A program made the translations under genes and the position numbers. From JANMMJ01 sp964543235 (GTDB lineage Bacteria; Pseudomonadota; Alphaproteobacteria; Rhizobiales; Aestuariivirgaceae), in contig CAZIXE010000018.1 of NCBI GenBank assembly GCA_964543235.1, positions 5,021 through 69,020 on the forward strand: a DNA stretch of 64,000 nucleotides. The letters are read 5' to 3'. Position 1 is the stretch's first letter. Every line of letters starts with the position of its first letter. Below the pieces are notes generated by a model. It worked only from the letters and a program-made list of their open reading frames with translations, searched no databases and was not told the DNA's origin. Below, piece after piece: positions 52,817-61,635 of the stretch.

Positions 52817-54544
52817 TCAGTTGGCTTTGGCTTGGGCTTTCGCCTCGGCCTTGGCCTGCTTCTCCAGCTTCTCGCGCTCTTCAGGAGTGAGCTTGAGTTC
52901 GATATCAAGCATCGGTGCAATCCGGGCGATGATTTTCCCGGCAGTGGGCACCGCATTCCAGCCGGCGGTTGCAAAGCCGTAGGTTTCGGGCAGGGCCTGC
53001 GGCTCGTCGAGCATGACGAGGAGAGAGTAGCGCGGGGCGTCCATCGGAAACGCGCCGATGAAGGAAGAAAGCCGCTTGTCCTTAACATAGCGGCCGTTGA
53101 CGACCTTTTCCGCCGTACCGGTCTTGCCGCCGACCCGGTACCCGGGAACGTCCGCCTTGGCAGCTGAACCTTCGGTTGCATTGAGGCGGAACAGGTAGCG
53201 CATCTTCTCGCTGGTTTCGGGCTTTACGATCTGCCTGCCGAGCGACCTTGCGGTTTCCCGGTCACGCTTGATGAAGGTCGGCGGTATCATCAGGCCGCCA
53301 TTGAGCAGGCCCGAGACAACATCAAGTCCTTGCAGCGGCTGCACGGCAAAACCATGGCCGAATGCTGCGGTGGCACTTGCGATCCTGCTCCAGCGCTGCG
53401 GCAGGAGCGGACGGGCGCTTTCCGGGATCTCGGTGGTCAGCCGTTCGAACAGCCCGACGCGCCTGAGGAATTCCTGGTGATGCTCGAGCCCGGTCTCCAG
53501 CGCCATCTTCGCGGTGCCGATGTTCGAGGAGTTGGTGAAGACCTCCGGCACTGTCAGCACCCGGCGCTGCGCGTGAAAGTCGCTGATCCGCGATCGGCCG
53601 ATCACCAGCGGCGCCCGGGCGTCATAGTGGCCGTTGAGGTCCGTCACGCCATAGTCGAATGCCATGGCAAAGGTTATGGCCTTGATCACCGATCCGAGCT
53701 CGAACACGCCGCTGGTCATCATGTTCATTTGCGACTTGGAAAAATTCTTGTCGCTCACGTTTGGATTGAAGTCCGGCAACGACACCATGGCGATGACCTC
53801 GCCGGTTTCGATGTCCATGACAATGCCGCCGCCGCCCTTGGCACGGAACTTCGTGATCGCCTTGCTGATTTCATCGGTCAGGGCATGCTGTACCCTGATA
53901 TCGAGAGAGGTGACCGCGGGTGTCATGGCACGGCTGCCGGGATCCGCCAGCGAAGCGGTGTAAATGGCGCCCTGGTCATCCAGGTATTTTTCAATTCCGG
54001 CGATGCCGACCGAGTCGATATCGACATAGCCCAGCACATGCGCCGCAAGCCGCCCTCTCGGATAGATGCGTTTGGTCTCGGAACGGAAACCAACGCCCGG
54101 CAGGCCGAGATTGAAAATCGCTTCCTTGAGCTCGGGACTGACTTCCCGTTTCAGCCATACAAATCCGCGCTTCGACTGCGACAGGCGGCTGCGCAGCATC
54201 CCGGCATCCAGTTCCGGATCGGTCGCGGTCAGCGCTTCGACTGCCTCATCGACATCAATGATCCGATTGGGTTCGCCAAACAGCGATGGGACCGAAATGT
54301 CGGTGGCCAGTATTTCGCCATTCCTGTCCACGATGTCCGGCCGCGGCAGCCGCGGTTCAAGTACCTGCGCAGAACCTTTTTCGGTACTGAGATTCTTGAT
54401 CACGGAGAGGTTGGCGAGTTGCGCTGAGATCGCCATGAAGGACAGTATGAACGCCATGGCCACGAGCCGCAGCCGCTTTTGTCCCCTGAGCCGCTTGGGA
54501 GTGGCTTCGGACTCGCCGGCCGGTGGGATGTTCGGGCGCTGCAA
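52817..54544 (-). CDS. ftsI: Septal penicillin-binding protein FtsI (PBP3)
   Basis: A 575-residue class B penicillin-binding protein, the septal transpeptidase. One membrane helix lies at about residues 28-45 after a basic tail. The pedestal domain follows, then the transpeptidase with S-V-I-K (in E-L-G-S-V-I-K near residue 287), S-S-N (N-S-S-N-I near 340) and K-T-G (G-G-K-T-G-T-A near 475). The catalytic-serine tetrad reads SVIK rather than the usual STFK. The C-terminal 30 residues are an Ala/Lys-rich coil. Ends 4 bases before murE. Confidence 0.94.
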   Translation of the reverse strand: MQRPNIPPAGESEATPKRLRGQKRLRLVAMAFILSFMAISAQLANLSVIKNLSTEKGSAQVLEPRLPRPDIVDRNGEILATDISVPSLFGEPNRIIDVDEAVEALTATDPELDAGMLRSRLSQSKRGFVWLKREVSPELKEAIFNLGLPGVGFRSETKRIYPRGRLAAHVLGYVDIDSVGIAGIEKYLDDQGAIYTASLADPGSRAMTPAVTSLDIRVQHALTDEISKAITKFRAKGGGGIVMDIETGEVIAMVSLPDFNPNVSDKNFSKSQMNMMTSGVFELGSVIKAITFAMAFDYGVTDLNGHYDARAPLVIGRSRISDFHAQRRVLTVPEVFTNSSNIGTAKMALETGLEHHQEFLRRVGLFERLTTEIPESARPLLPQRWSRIASATAAFGHGFAVQPLQGLDVVSGLLNGGLMIPPTFIKRDRETARSLGRQIVKPETSEKMRYLFRLNATEGSAAKADVPGYRVGGKTGTAEKVVNGRYVKDKRLSSFIGAFPMDAPRYSLLVMLDEPQALPETYGFATAGWNAVPTAGKIIARIAPMLDIELKLTPEEREKLEKQAKAEAKAQAKAN

Positions 54545-54548
54545 CGCG

Positions 54549-54899
54549 CTACTCCATCTTCTTCAGAATGTCGCCGATCGGATCCTTGCCGTCCTCCTCC
54601 AGCTTGACGATCGGCTCGGCCGGTACCCGGTTCGCAATCTCCGCCTCTTGGATGAGCTGCAGCTGCGATAACGGTTTCATCTGCAGGTGTTCCTCGGCCA
54701 GTGCCTGCAGTCGCTCCGGCCGCGTCAGGTTGCTCCACTCGGCCCCGAGCAGCCTGATCGACTCTCTTTCGTTCTTGATCGCCGCGGCAATCGCCGCCAG
54801 CTCGCGCTCTGCTCGGCGCGTCTGGTGCTCCAGCGTGTAGAGCACGAAGCCTGCCACCAGCACGGCGCCCACGAGGAATGTGTTGAGGAGCTTGAGCAT
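54549..54899 (-). CDS. ftsL: Cell division protein FtsL
   Basis: A 116-residue bitopic protein with one membrane helix (about residues 6-25, L-L-N-T-F-L-V-G-A-V-L-V-A-G-F-V) and a periplasmic coiled coil (28-80) that holds L-G-A-E-W-S-N-L-T-R-P-E-R-L-Q, the FtsL core, which pairs with FtsB. The ATG at 54899 shares one base with the rsmH stop (TGATG), which fixes it. The sequence is poorly conserved, so the call rests on size, topology, motif and position. Confidence 0.9.
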   Translation of the reverse strand: MLKLLNTFLVGAVLVAGFVLYTLEHQTRRAERELAAIAAAIKNERESIRLLGAEWSNLTRPERLQALAEEHLQMKPLSQLQLIQEAEIANRVPAEPIVKLEEDGKDPIGDILKKME

Positions 54900-55903
54900 C
54901 AGTGCCGCGCCCCCGCGAACTGCCTTACTCCCAGCGCCGCGAAGTCGGCCGGGTGGGCCTCTGCCTCGGTACGCTCCGCCGCCCGCAGTTTCGCCGATCG
55001 GGCCCGCGGATTGTTCCGGCATTCACCGGGGCTCGCTGCGGCATGGCCCCTGAACAGCAACCGGAAGCTTGGGGCCCGTGGCTGCGCCGGACCCGGGAGA
55101 TGGCGCGAGCCTGCCGCCGTGACGGCAGACCGCTCTTGCAGGAAGCGCTTGACGATGCGGTCCTCCAGCGAGTGAAAGCTGACTACCGCTAGCCGCCCGC
55201 CCGGTCTGAGCAGTCGTTCGGCTGCACAAAGACCTTCAGCCAGCTCGTTGAGTTCGCCATTCACGTGGATGCGCAGCGCCTGGAATGTGCGGGTCGCCGG
55301 GTGAATGCGCTCATGCGGCTTCTGGGGTCCGGTTGCCCGCTCGATCGCCGCCACGAGCGACAATGTCGTGGATAGCGCCTGCTGTTGCCTGGCCCTGACG
55401 ATCGCCCGTGCAATCGCCTTTGCCCTGCGCTCCTCGCCAAGCACCGCAATGATCTGCGCGAGATCCTCCGGCGGCAGTGAGTTGACCACATCTGCCGCAG
55501 ACGGTCCCTCGCGTGACATCCGCATGTCGAGCGGTCCGTCCTTCAGGAACGAGAAGCCACGCTCCGCCTCGTCCAGCTGCATCGACGACACGCCGACATC
55601 GAGTGTCACCCCATCGACCTGCCGCACCCCGAGTTCGCCCAGCAGCTGTTCCATGTCCGAGAACCGTCCATGCACCAGCGTCAGGCGGTCGGCGAAGGCT
55701 GCCAGCAAAGCAGCGCCCGCCCTGATCGCTTCGGGATCCCGGTCGATGGCCACCACCCTGCAGTTCGCGGCCTCGAGCATGCCTTTGGCATAGCCGCCGG
55801 CGCCGAACGTGCCGTCCACATAGATGCCGTTGTCGCGCGGCGAGAGTGCCGACAGCACTTCCCCGAGCATGACCGGAATGTGCCGGGACTCTTTCATCAG
55901 CAT
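54899..55903 (-). CDS. rsmH: 16S rRNA m4C1402 methyltransferase
   Basis: A 334-residue S-adenosylmethionine enzyme (MraW). Visible are H-I-P-V-M-L-G-E-V near the N-terminus, the SAM site V-D-G-T-F-G-A-G-G-Y near residue 30, D-R-D-P near 54, L-D-V-G-V-S-S-M-Q near 103 and V-V-S-F-H-S-L-E-D-R near 245. It methylates N4 of C1402 in the ribosomal P site. ATG at 55903 is chosen; another ATG lies two codons on at 55897. It opens the dcw operon; the mraZ gene usually found before it is missing. Confidence 0.95.
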   Translation of the reverse strand: MLMKESRHIPVMLGEVLSALSPRDNGIYVDGTFGAGGYAKGMLEAANCRVVAIDRDPEAIRAGAALLAAFADRLTLVHGRFSDMEQLLGELGVRQVDGVTLDVGVSSMQLDEAERGFSFLKDGPLDMRMSREGPSAADVVNSLPPEDLAQIIAVLGEERRAKAIARAIVRARQQQALSTTLSLVAAIERATGPQKPHERIHPATRTFQALRIHVNGELNELAEGLCAAERLLRPGGRLAVVSFHSLEDRIVKRFLQERSAVTAAGSRHLPGPAQPRAPSFRLLFRGHAAASPGECRNNPRARSAKLRAAERTEAEAHPADFAALGVRQFAGARH

Positions 55904-56007
55904 GGGCGCCGGGACGGTGAACGGTACGTTAATCCAACGTCCGACATTGCCCCGGGCAGCATTAACAAATAGTTTCAATTTCGATTCAATTAGGGAGGCA
56001 TGAGACC

Positions 56008-56367
56008 ATGGGCAAGGTCCTGCACTTCAAAGCCGGTGACATCGCCTTCGAGGCCTTCGGGGGCCCTCCCGGAACGGCAGCAATTGCCAGGTTGATCGGG
56101 CCTGGAACAAGTCGAACCATGGGTGCCGGCATCGCCACCTTCGATGGCTGCTCCATCGAGTGGACCGTCCTTTACGATGAGGTCGTGGTCGTGCTCGAAG
56201 GCATCTTCCGCTTGCGCCTGGGGGATGGCTTCACCGAGACTCTCGAGGCCTCTCCCGGAGACGTCGTCTGGCTCCCCGAGAATACGCCGCTGCGTTACGA
56301 GGGTGACGGCGCAAAGGTCTTCTACGCGCTCTACCCCGTCGACTGGAAGAAGCGGCATGCCCTCTGA
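56008..56367 (+). CDS. Cupin-domain protein, EutQ-like
   Basis: A 119-residue single cupin with the beta-barrel pattern W-T-V-L-Y-D-E-V-V-V-V-L-E-G near residues 51-64 and P-G-D-V-V-W-L-P near 84. It resembles the EutQ/ethanolamine-utilization cupins but lacks clear His metal ligands, so an enzyme role is uncertain; regulation or binding is as likely. A GGGAGG site precedes the ATG at 56008. It overlaps the following oxidoreductase gene by 11 bases, so the two are coupled. Confidence 0.75.
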   Translation: MGKVLHFKAGDIAFEAFGGPPGTAAIARLIGPGTSRTMGAGIATFDGCSIEWTVLYDEVVVVLEGIFRLRLGDGFTETLEASPGDVVWLPENTPLRYEGDGAKVFYALYPVDWKKRHAL

Positions 56368-58315
56368 TCCGCCCTTCCCGCATCTCTTCTCGCCGCTCTC
56401 CATCGGTCAGGTCACGCTCAGGAATCGTATTGTCTCGACCGGCCATGACACCGTGATGGCCGAGAACGGCCGCATCGGTGACCGCCTCGTCGCTTATCAG
56501 GAGGCACGCGCCAGGGGTGGCTGCGGCCTGATCGTCGTGCAGGTTGGCGGCGTCCATGACACCGGCCGCTATAGCGCCGAGAAGCTGATGTGCCATGACG
56601 ACGGCTGCATTCCGGGCTATCGCCGCCTCGCCGAAACCGTGAAGTCTCACGGCGCGGCCGTCTTCGCCCAGCTCTTTCATCCCGGTCGCGAGATCATGTC
56701 CGGTCAGGACGGCACCATGCCGGTTGCTTATGCCCCCTCCGCCATCCCCAATGATCGCTTCCATGTCATGCCGCGTGCCCTGAGCCGCCGCATGATTTCC
56801 GAGTTCACCGATGCCTACGCGGCAGCGGCGGAGCGATTGCGCGAGGCGGGTCTCGACGGCTGCGAGATCGTTGCCAGCCAGAACTATCTCCCCGCGCAGT
56901 TTCTCAATCCCGCCTTCAACCGGCGCGACGACGAGTACGGCGGCGAGCTCACAAACCGCTTGCGGTTTCTCCAGGAAATCATTGACAAGATTCGGAAATC
57001 CGTGGGTGCTGGATTCGTCGTCGGGGCCCGCATCTCGGGCGACGAGCGTGATTACCATGCCCTTGAACTGCCCGAGGTGCTGGCCATTGCCAGAGCCATT
57101 CGCGGCCTCGATTATCTGAGTGTGACGGCAGGTTCATCCGCCACGCTCCAGGGCGCCATTCACATTGTCCCGCCCATGGCCTATGCCAGCGCCTACACCG
57201 CCCCGCTTGCCGCCGCGATCAAGGCCGTGGCCGCCGTTCCCATCATAGTCACGGGACGCATCAACCAGCCGCAGATTGCCGAAGGAGTCATCGCCAGGGG
57301 CGAGGCCGACGCCTGCGGCATGACCCGCGCCATGATCTGCGACCCCGACATGCCCAACAAGGCGCGGGCCGGGCGGGCCGATGACATCCGCGCCTGCATC
57401 GCCTGCAATCAGGCCTGCATCGGTCATTTCCACAAGGGTTATCCGATCTCCTGCATTCAGCATCCGGAGACCGGCCGGGAACTGACCTATGGAACACGCC
57501 GCCCCGCCACCCGGAAGAAGCGCGTGCTGGTCGCTGGCGGCGGCCCTGCTGGCATGAAATGCGCAGCAGTGCTCGCGGCCCGCGGCCACGAGGTGACGCT
57601 GTGCGAGGCGGCTCAGCAGCTCGGTGGCCAGGCCCTGGTGGCCCAGCTTCTGCCCGGCCGTACCGAGTTCGGTGGCATCGTGACCAACCTGGCCCGCGAG
57701 ATGGAGCTGAGCCGGGTCGATATCCGCCGCAGCACACTGGTGGATCGCCAGTACGTGGACGTGATGCAGCCGGATGCCGTCGTCATTGCCACCGGCGCCA
57801 GACCGCGCTGGCCCGAGTTCGAAGGCCGCGACTCCATGCATACCGTGGACGCCTGGCAGGTGCTGCAGGGCAAGGCCAACGTTGGCGCATCGGTGGTGAT
57901 TGCCGACTGGCGCGCCGATTGGATCGGCATGGGCCTCGCCGAGAAGCTGGCCCGCGACGGCTGCCGCGTTCGCTTGTGCGTCAATGGCCTGATGGCTGGC
58001 GAGCTGGTGCCCTGGTATGTGCGCGATCACCAGGTCGGCGAACTGCACAAGCTGGGCGTCGAAATCATCACCTATGCCCGGCTTTACGGCGCTGACAATG
58101 GCACTGTCTATATGCAGCACACCGCCAATGCCGAGGCGATCATCCTCGAGGGTGCCGACACGCTGGTACTCGCCGAGGGCCACGAGAGCGTGACGGACCT
58201 CGAACAGAGCCTGGACGGCTGGCCGGGTGAACTGCATGTGATCGGTGATGCCGCCGCGCCGCGCTCTGCCGAGGAAGCCGTGCTCGAAGGGCTGAAGACC
58301 GGCTCCGCGATCTGA
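56357..58315 (+). CDS. Old yellow enzyme-type FMN/4Fe-4S/FAD oxidoreductase
   Basis: A 652-residue protein with the domain order of 2,4-dienoyl-CoA reductase and trimethylamine dehydrogenase. Residues 1-330 are the FMN barrel (H-P-G-R-E-I near 110, Q-N-Y-L-P near 175). The iron-sulfur cluster site is C-I-A-C-N-Q-A-C then C after eleven residues (about 345-365). The FAD/NAD part opens V-L-V-A-G-G-G-P-A-G-M near 390. Relatives demethylate N-methylated amines (N-methylproline, dimethylglycine) or reduce enoyl bonds; which applies here is unknown. ATG at 56357 lies inside the cupin gene end. Confidence 0.85.
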   Translation: MPSDPPFPHLFSPLSIGQVTLRNRIVSTGHDTVMAENGRIGDRLVAYQEARARGGCGLIVVQVGGVHDTGRYSAEKLMCHDDGCIPGYRRLAETVKSHGAAVFAQLFHPGREIMSGQDGTMPVAYAPSAIPNDRFHVMPRALSRRMISEFTDAYAAAAERLREAGLDGCEIVASQNYLPAQFLNPAFNRRDDEYGGELTNRLRFLQEIIDKIRKSVGAGFVVGARISGDERDYHALELPEVLAIARAIRGLDYLSVTAGSSATLQGAIHIVPPMAYASAYTAPLAAAIKAVAAVPIIVTGRINQPQIAEGVIARGEADACGMTRAMICDPDMPNKARAGRADDIRACIACNQACIGHFHKGYPISCIQHPETGRELTYGTRRPATRKKRVLVAGGGPAGMKCAAVLAARGHEVTLCEAAQQLGGQALVAQLLPGRTEFGGIVTNLAREMELSRVDIRRSTLVDRQYVDVMQPDAVVIATGARPRWPEFEGRDSMHTVDAWQVLQGKANVGASVVIADWRADWIGMGLAEKLARDGCRVRLCVNGLMAGELVPWYVRDHQVGELHKLGVEIITYARLYGADNGTVYMQHTANAEAIILEGADTLVLAEGHESVTDLEQSLDGWPGELHVIGDAAAPRSAEEAVLEGLKTGSAI

Positions 58316-58470
58316 GCGCATTCCGCCATCGCAAGGGTGCGGATTCCGAGTTGAAAATTAGATTCAATTCGACGGAATAATTCCACGCAAAATTTCTTAA
58401 TGCGAAGCAACAATGCTGTTTACATGCCCGGTCTGGACCGTCCAGTTCCGGGCTTCCATGGGAGCGGCCC

Positions 58471-59751
58471 TTGTACGGACTCTTCGCATATATCGGGAAT
58501 ACACGAGGCAACGTCGCCGTCGCCACAGCCTTGTCGATCATCGCCCTGACCGGTGTCGGCGGCCTTGCGGTCCTTGTCAGCCAGGGCAACAGCGCCCGCA
58601 GCGAATTGCAGTCAGGTCTGGACGCCGCCGTCCTTGCCGCGACGGCCATGCCTTCGACTGCCACGTCGAAACAACGCCTTGAAACGGCGCGGAATGTCTT
58701 TGCAGCCAATGCCGAGGTCTGGAAGAAGAACGGGACCATGCATTTTGCCGTTGCCCCCCAGCAGGCTGCACAATTCACCGTCACCAAGACTCAGGTCCAG
58801 GGTGCGGCAACCGCCTTCGTGAGCAACCCGATTGGCGCAGCCCTGGGTATCCGGGAACTGAAAGTGGCAAGCGAATCGCGGGCGGAGAAGGCGGAATCGG
58901 AGCCTCTCTGCGTGCTGGCGCTCAACGACACCAACAAGGAGAGCATCTACGCCTATGGCAGCGCGGCAATTCGTGTCGGCAACTGCGCCATTCAGGCCAA
59001 TTCCAGAAGCGGCTCCGGCATTCAGCTCGACGGCCAGAAATCGGAGATTTCAGCCAGCAGGATTGGCGTTACCGGCGGCTTCGGCGGCACCGGCAGCGGC
59101 TGGTCGCCGATGCCGGTAACCGGCACGGTGCCCGTGGACGATCCATATGCAGATCTCCCCGTGCCGGCATCCGGCACTTGCATCGACATTGGCAACAAGC
59201 TGACCCAGGCCGTCGTCACCCTGCAGCCCGGCACCTATTGCGGCGGTCTCGAGATCAAGGCGGGATCAACCGTGACCTTAAGTTCCGGGATATACATCAT
59301 GAAAGACGGCCAGTTCTCCGTGAATTCCGGCGCCACTGTGCAGGGTGAAGAAGTGATGATCGCCTTTGTCGGCGCCAACAGCTACATGTACCTGCAATCG
59401 GGATCGACGACGCGGTTGACCTCGCCGCTCGACGGCACCTACCGGAATATCCAGTTCATGTCGGACCGTGACTTGTCAAAGTCGAAGTTCGGCGAAGAGT
59501 GGACCACGATCCTGGGCGGCGCCACGCTCGAATATGACGGCGTCATGTACCTGCCTGAGCAGCAGGTCTGGGTGAGCGGCACAGCCAGCCAGACCATCGT
59601 CAGGGGCCGTTCGCCGTCGCATATCATGATCACCGACAGCATCTGGGCCCAGGGCAATGCCGTCTTCGACTTTCAGCAGGCCAACCTGCGCAACCTGCAG
59701 GGCTTTGCTCCGGCGTCCGGTTTCCTTTATGGCGCCCGCCTGATTCGCTAA
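58471..59751 (+). CDS. Tad-pilus-type TadE/TadG-like secreted protein
   Basis: A 426-residue protein that opens G-N-V-A-V-A-T-A-L-S-I-I-A-L-T-G (residues 13-28), the signal-anchor of TadG/TadE-like Flp pilus assembly proteins, followed by S-A-R-S-E-L-Q-S-G-L-D-A-A-V-L-A-A-T. The rest is a large beta-rich periplasmic part with a right-handed-helix-like repeat look (N-S-G-A-T-V, A-G-S-T-V-T-L-S-S-G). Start is TTG at 58471 with GGAG 7 bases before. No other tad gene is near. It follows an AT-rich 155-base leader and stands alone, convergent with the GntR gene. Confidence 0.7.
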   Translation: MYGLFAYIGNTRGNVAVATALSIIALTGVGGLAVLVSQGNSARSELQSGLDAAVLAATAMPSTATSKQRLETARNVFAANAEVWKKNGTMHFAVAPQQAAQFTVTKTQVQGAATAFVSNPIGAALGIRELKVASESRAEKAESEPLCVLALNDTNKESIYAYGSAAIRVGNCAIQANSRSGSGIQLDGQKSEISASRIGVTGGFGGTGSGWSPMPVTGTVPVDDPYADLPVPASGTCIDIGNKLTQAVVTLQPGTYCGGLEIKAGSTVTLSSGIYIMKDGQFSVNSGATVQGEEVMIAFVGANSYMYLQSGSTTRLTSPLDGTYRNIQFMSDRDLSKSKFGEEWTTILGGATLEYDGVMYLPEQQVWVSGTASQTIVRGRSPSHIMITDSIWAQGNAVFDFQQANLRNLQGFAPASGFLYGARLIR

Positions 59752-59777
59752 ACGGCAGCCGGCATGGGAGCGCCGCC

Positions 59778-60593
59778 TCAGCCGTTCACCGGCGCCCGCT
59801 GCCGCGGGCCCAGAGTGCGGTCGATGACGTCATCCGAATTCTCCAGCAGTCGGCGCACCGCCAGGCGCGCCGCTTGCGGCCGCTGCTGGCGGATGCAGCG
59901 TTCGATCTCGTCATGCAGGTCCTGTGCATAGTGCAGGTCGTTGGCGCTGACCGTGATCATCACGAACAGGCTGTTGAGGGCTGTGTCGATGAGCCCGCCG
60001 AGTGGCAGCAGGAACTCGTTTCTCGATGCCTTCAGGATGGCCTGGTGAAACCGTACGTCCGCGGAAGTGCGCTCGGTCAGTGACGGCGCCGTCGCCATGT
60101 CCTTGCAGGCGGCGGAAATCTCCATCATCTGGTCGTCGGTGCGCAGTTCCGCCGCCAGGGCCGCGGCTTCCGGCTCGATGATATGCCGGAACTGTTGCAG
60201 GGAACGCAGCAGATGCTCACGCCGCGGCGAGCGCGCATACCAGGTGAGGATATCGTGGTCGAGCAGGCTCCAGGTTTCCACCGGCTGCACCCGGCTGCCG
60301 ACCTTGGGCCGCGACACCAGCAGGTTCTTTGCCATCAGCACCTTCATGGCCTCGCGCACTGCCGACCGGCTCACCTTGAAGATCGACGCCCATTTCTCCT
60401 CGTTCGGCAGGATCGTACCGGGCGGAAACTCGCCGGCCACGATCCGGCTGCCGATCGCTTCGGCGATAGTGGAGTGAATATTTCCCCCACCCATTCTCCC
60501 GACAAGGCCGCCCAGCCCCCGCAGTGCGATCTCGCCCGGCAACGGCGCCGTTTCCTTCTCGCGCGCTTTGGCCGGCTTCTTCCTTTTGCTCAT
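59778..60593 (-). CDS. GntR-family regulator, FadR/FCD type
   Basis: A 271-residue protein. A low-complexity basic N-terminus is followed by a winged helix (about residues 40-105) with the pattern G-S-R-I-V-A-G-E-F-P-P-G and F-K-V-S-R-S-A-V-R-E-A-M, then the all-helical FCD domain (about 120-260) with E-P-E-A-A-A-L-A-A and the D/H metal region H-Q-A-I-L-K-A-S. FCD proteins usually sense sugar acids or other carboxylates. The last gene of the ATPase-permease operon; a TTGTC-N-GACAA palindrome lies at the divergent promoter upstream. Confidence 0.9.
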   Translation of the reverse strand: MSKRKKPAKAREKETAPLPGEIALRGLGGLVGRMGGGNIHSTIAEAIGSRIVAGEFPPGTILPNEEKWASIFKVSRSAVREAMKVLMAKNLLVSRPKVGSRVQPVETWSLLDHDILTWYARSPRREHLLRSLQQFRHIIEPEAAALAAELRTDDQMMEISAACKDMATAPSLTERTSADVRFHQAILKASRNEFLLPLGGLIDTALNSLFVMITVSANDLHYAQDLHDEIERCIRQQRPQAARLAVRRLLENSDDVIDRTLGPRQRAPVNG

Positions 60594-60609
60594 TGAGCCT
60601 CTGTTCTTC

Positions 60610-61635
60610 TCAACTGTCGGATTGTTTGCCGGCCCGCAGCCGATCGAAGGCCACGGCGAGCACGATCAGACTCCCCACAAAGGTCCCTTGCCAGAAACTG
60701 CTGATTCCGAGAAGCGTCAGGCTGTTGCGGATGATCTCGATGAGCGCTGCTCCGGTCACGGCACCGAAGGCCGTGCCGCTCCCTCCCATCAGGTTGGCCC
60801 CGCCGATCACGGTTGCCGCGATCACGCTCAGTTCCATTGACTGCCCGAGATTGGTGGTGACTCCTCCGAGCCACCCCGCCTCGAGGATGCCGGCAATCCC
60901 TGCCGTGAGCGCGGAATACATGTAAACGCTGACCTTGAGCGGCCGCACCGGCACGCCGACGAGAAGTGCCGCCCGCTCGTTGCCGCCAAGCGCGAAGACG
61001 CGCGTTCCCCAGCGCGACCAGCGCAGCAGCGCGCCCGTCACCGCCGCCAGGATCGCGAGAGCGATCACCGGATTGGCAATCCCGAAGGTGGAGCCGCCGC
61101 CCAGCCAGAACAGCGCCTTTTCCTCGGGTCCGAACTGATAGATCATCTTGTTGTTGGACAGCACCATGGCGGCGCTGCGCGCCACTGACAGCATGCCGAG
61201 TGTAGCGATGAACGGTGGTATGCGCACATAGGCGATCAGCACGCCGTTGACGGCCCCGATGAACAGCGACACCAGGATCGCCGCCGCGCACCCCGCCATG
61301 AGGCCGTATCCGGCATGCATCACCACCGCCAGCGCCATTGCCGATATGCACAGGATCGACCCGACCGACAGATCGATGCCGCCGGAAATGATGACGACGG
61401 TCATCCCCAGCGCAATGATGCCGACAAACGCGAAGTTCCGCGTCACATTGAAGAGGTTCTGGGTGGTTGCAAACGTATCCGTGGCGGTCGCCAGCGCCAG
61501 GCAGCCGAGCAGGGCCGCCAGCGCCACCCAGAATGCCTGCCGCGACAGCACCAGCGCAAACATCGACTGGCTGCGGGCCGCGATGGCGCTTTCGAGTGCC
61601 TCGCTCTGCATCGCCTTGGACGTATTCTCCATCAT
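60610..61635 (-). CDS. Sugar ABC transporter permease, CUT2 (RbsC/FrcC) type
   Basis: A 341-residue membrane protein with eight to ten helices. The CUT2 permease signs are G-G-I-D-L-S-V-G-S-I near residue 86, P-P-F-I-A-T-L-G-M near 140 and G-G-x-N-L-M-G-G-S-G near 270. It forms the membrane channel with the ATPase below. ATG at 61635 overlaps the ATPase stop by 4 bases; a second ATG follows directly. Confidence 0.92.
   Translation of the reverse strand: MMENTSKAMQSEALESAIAARSQSMFALVLSRQAFWVALAALLGCLALATATDTFATTQNLFNVTRNFAFVGIIALGMTVVIISGGIDLSVGSILCISAMALAVVMHAGYGLMAGCAAAILVSLFIGAVNGVLIAYVRIPPFIATLGMLSVARSAAMVLSNNKMIYQFGPEEKALFWLGGGSTFGIANPVIALAILAAVTGALLRWSRWGTRVFALGGNERAALLVGVPVRPLKVSVYMYSALTAGIAGILEAGWLGGVTTNLGQSMELSVIAATVIGGANLMGGSGTAFGAVTGAALIEIIRNSLTLLGISSFWQGTFVGSLIVLAVAFDRLRAGKQSDS

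Noticed and set aside
55904..56007. A hidden mraZ or MraZ target repeats before rsmH
   Set aside because: No frame of about 150 codons and no repeated TGGG-type boxes are present in the 104 bases between rsmH and the cupin gene.
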